NCBI GenBank assembly: GCA_024278655.1
Contig: JAJRSV010000261.1
Coordinates: forward strand, 1 to 23,365
Source of the DNA: Bacteroidota bacterium
GTDB lineage: Bacteria > Bacteroidota > Ignavibacteria > Ignavibacteriales > Ignavibacteriaceae
Direction of reading: 5' to 3'
DNA length: 23,365 bases
Below, piece after piece: positions 22,841 through 23,365 of this stretch. Within the stretch, counting starts at the first letter, position 1. The number at the start of each line of letters is the position of its first letter. Below the pieces are notes generated by a model that did not search any database, had not been told where the DNA came from, and saw only the letters and a program-made list of their open reading frames with translations. The translations under genes were made by a program, and so were the position numbers.

Positions 22841-23365
22841 TTATTTTGTCGGGTCTATTTTAACCTCAACCCTTATGGGCTGTTTTATCTCTTCCAGTTT
22901 TTCCCACGAACGTATTGCCATTAAACTCGTCTTTGTAAGAACCGTATTAGGATCTACCAGTTTAATTCCGGATAAGGTTTGAATTGTTTGTAATACCAGC
23001 ATGCCGGGCATTAAGTCCTGCGAATAAACCATTAGTTCCTTTGTCTTTAACTCCTTGGCTTCCGAGAATTTGGCAATGATTAGTTTCAGCAGCTCAACAT
23101 CATACTTTGATGTATGATTAGCCATCGATCTTAAAATTTCAATGTCTTTAAAATGAGGCGACCGTCTCTTATCGAGGTCGATAAATATTTTAAGCAGCCG
23201 TGCACCCAACGGTAAATCCTTGCCGCTCACATTAACATTTTCGGGCGAACCGTTCCCGTCGAAATCCTTTCTCGATAGTTGTATTATTTTTGCCGGACCT
23301 TCGAAGCCCGGAATTCTTTCGAGCAACTGTGCTGCCAACAGGTGATGGTTTTTACAAACGGAGAA
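22841..23365 (-). CDS. HD-domain response-regulator-type protein, C-terminal part
   Basis: The frame is open to the window edge, so the start is missing; a TTG at 23338 is not needed as start because the family pattern continues upstream ('NHHLLAAQLLERIPGFEG'). The visible part resembles the HD/HD-GYP-like domain found after receiver domains: 'LLERIPGFEGPAKII', then 'DFDGNGSP' where active enzymes have DGxGYP, then 'LPLGARLLKIFIDLDKR'. The histidine pair usually just before DGxG is replaced by 'SRKD', so c-di-GMP hydrolysis is doubtful. The C-terminal 'YSQDLMPGMLVLQTIQTLSG' is the small domain common in these regulators. An N-terminal receiver domain is expected beyond the edge but not seen. 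It is probably a separate transcript from the flagellar run. Confidence 0.75.
   Translation of the reverse strand, partial: FSVCKNHHLLAAQLLERIPGFEGPAKIIQLSRKDFDGNGSPENVNVSGKDLPLGARLLKIFIDLDKRRSPHFKDIEILRSMANHTSKYDVELLKLIIAKFSEAKELKTKELMVYSQDLMPGMLVLQTIQTLSGIKLVDPNTVLTKTSLMAIRSWEKLEEIKQPIRVEVKIDPTK

Overview
The window is almost entirely one flagellar export, basal-body and hook gene cluster. About 30 genes all lie on the minus strand, so transcription runs from high to low coordinates. They are packed with 1-14 nt overlaps or gaps of a few bases, which implies one long operon or a few coupled ones. No real gene is seen on the plus strand.

Organism: the DNA is AT-rich and Shine-Dalgarno strength varies (many starts have weak A-rich leaders, while flgE has a full AGGAGGT). 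FliA is short, and lineage-specific small genes sit between flagellar genes. With the gene order, this suggests a flagellated member of the Bacteroidota/Chlorobiota/Ignavibacteria side of the FCB group, probably Ignavibacteria-like. This is inference from gene content, not a search.

Layout in transcription order: (1) 23365-22841, C-terminal part of an HD-domain response-regulator-type protein. (2) 22840-22508, a 333-base gap with a strong hairpin, a perfect 16-nt palindrome and a weak sigma-54-like site; this is the likely control region of the cluster. (3) 22507-18184, a small CxC protein, then flgB, flgC, a 71-aa unknown, fliE, fliF and fliG: rod, MS ring and switch. (4) 18191-12441, fliH, fliI, fliJ, a motE-like gene, fliK, flgD and a TIGR02530-type gene: export ATPase complex, hook-length control and hook cap. 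(5) 12440-10462, flgE (hook) with structured RNA on both sides. (6) 10461-3235, fliL, fliM, fliN, fliO, fliP, fliQ, fliR, flhB and flhA: switch and export gate. (7) 3245-1, flhF, flhG, a small membrane protein, a FliA-type sigma factor and the start of an HDOD-domain gene.

Together these genes build the cell-envelope part of the flagellum. FliF/FliE/FlgB/FlgC form the base and proximal rod, and FliG/FliM/FliN form the C-ring. FlhA/FlhB/FliO/FliP/FliQ/FliR with FliH/FliI/FliJ export subunits, and FlgD/FlgE/FliK make a hook of set length. FlhF/FlhG set number and position, and the sigma factor would switch on late genes. Flagellin, filament cap, hook-filament junction, distal rod, P/L rings, motA/motB, flgM and chemotaxis genes are absent and must lie elsewhere.

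Most notable points: the FliA-type sigma factor appears to lack most of region 3; the hook protein carries a duplicated D2-like module; flgE is preceded by two hairpins that show nearly the same loop motif and is followed by a third hairpin; three small genes of unknown function are embedded in the cluster; and the cluster is bracketed by two HD-superfamily regulators.
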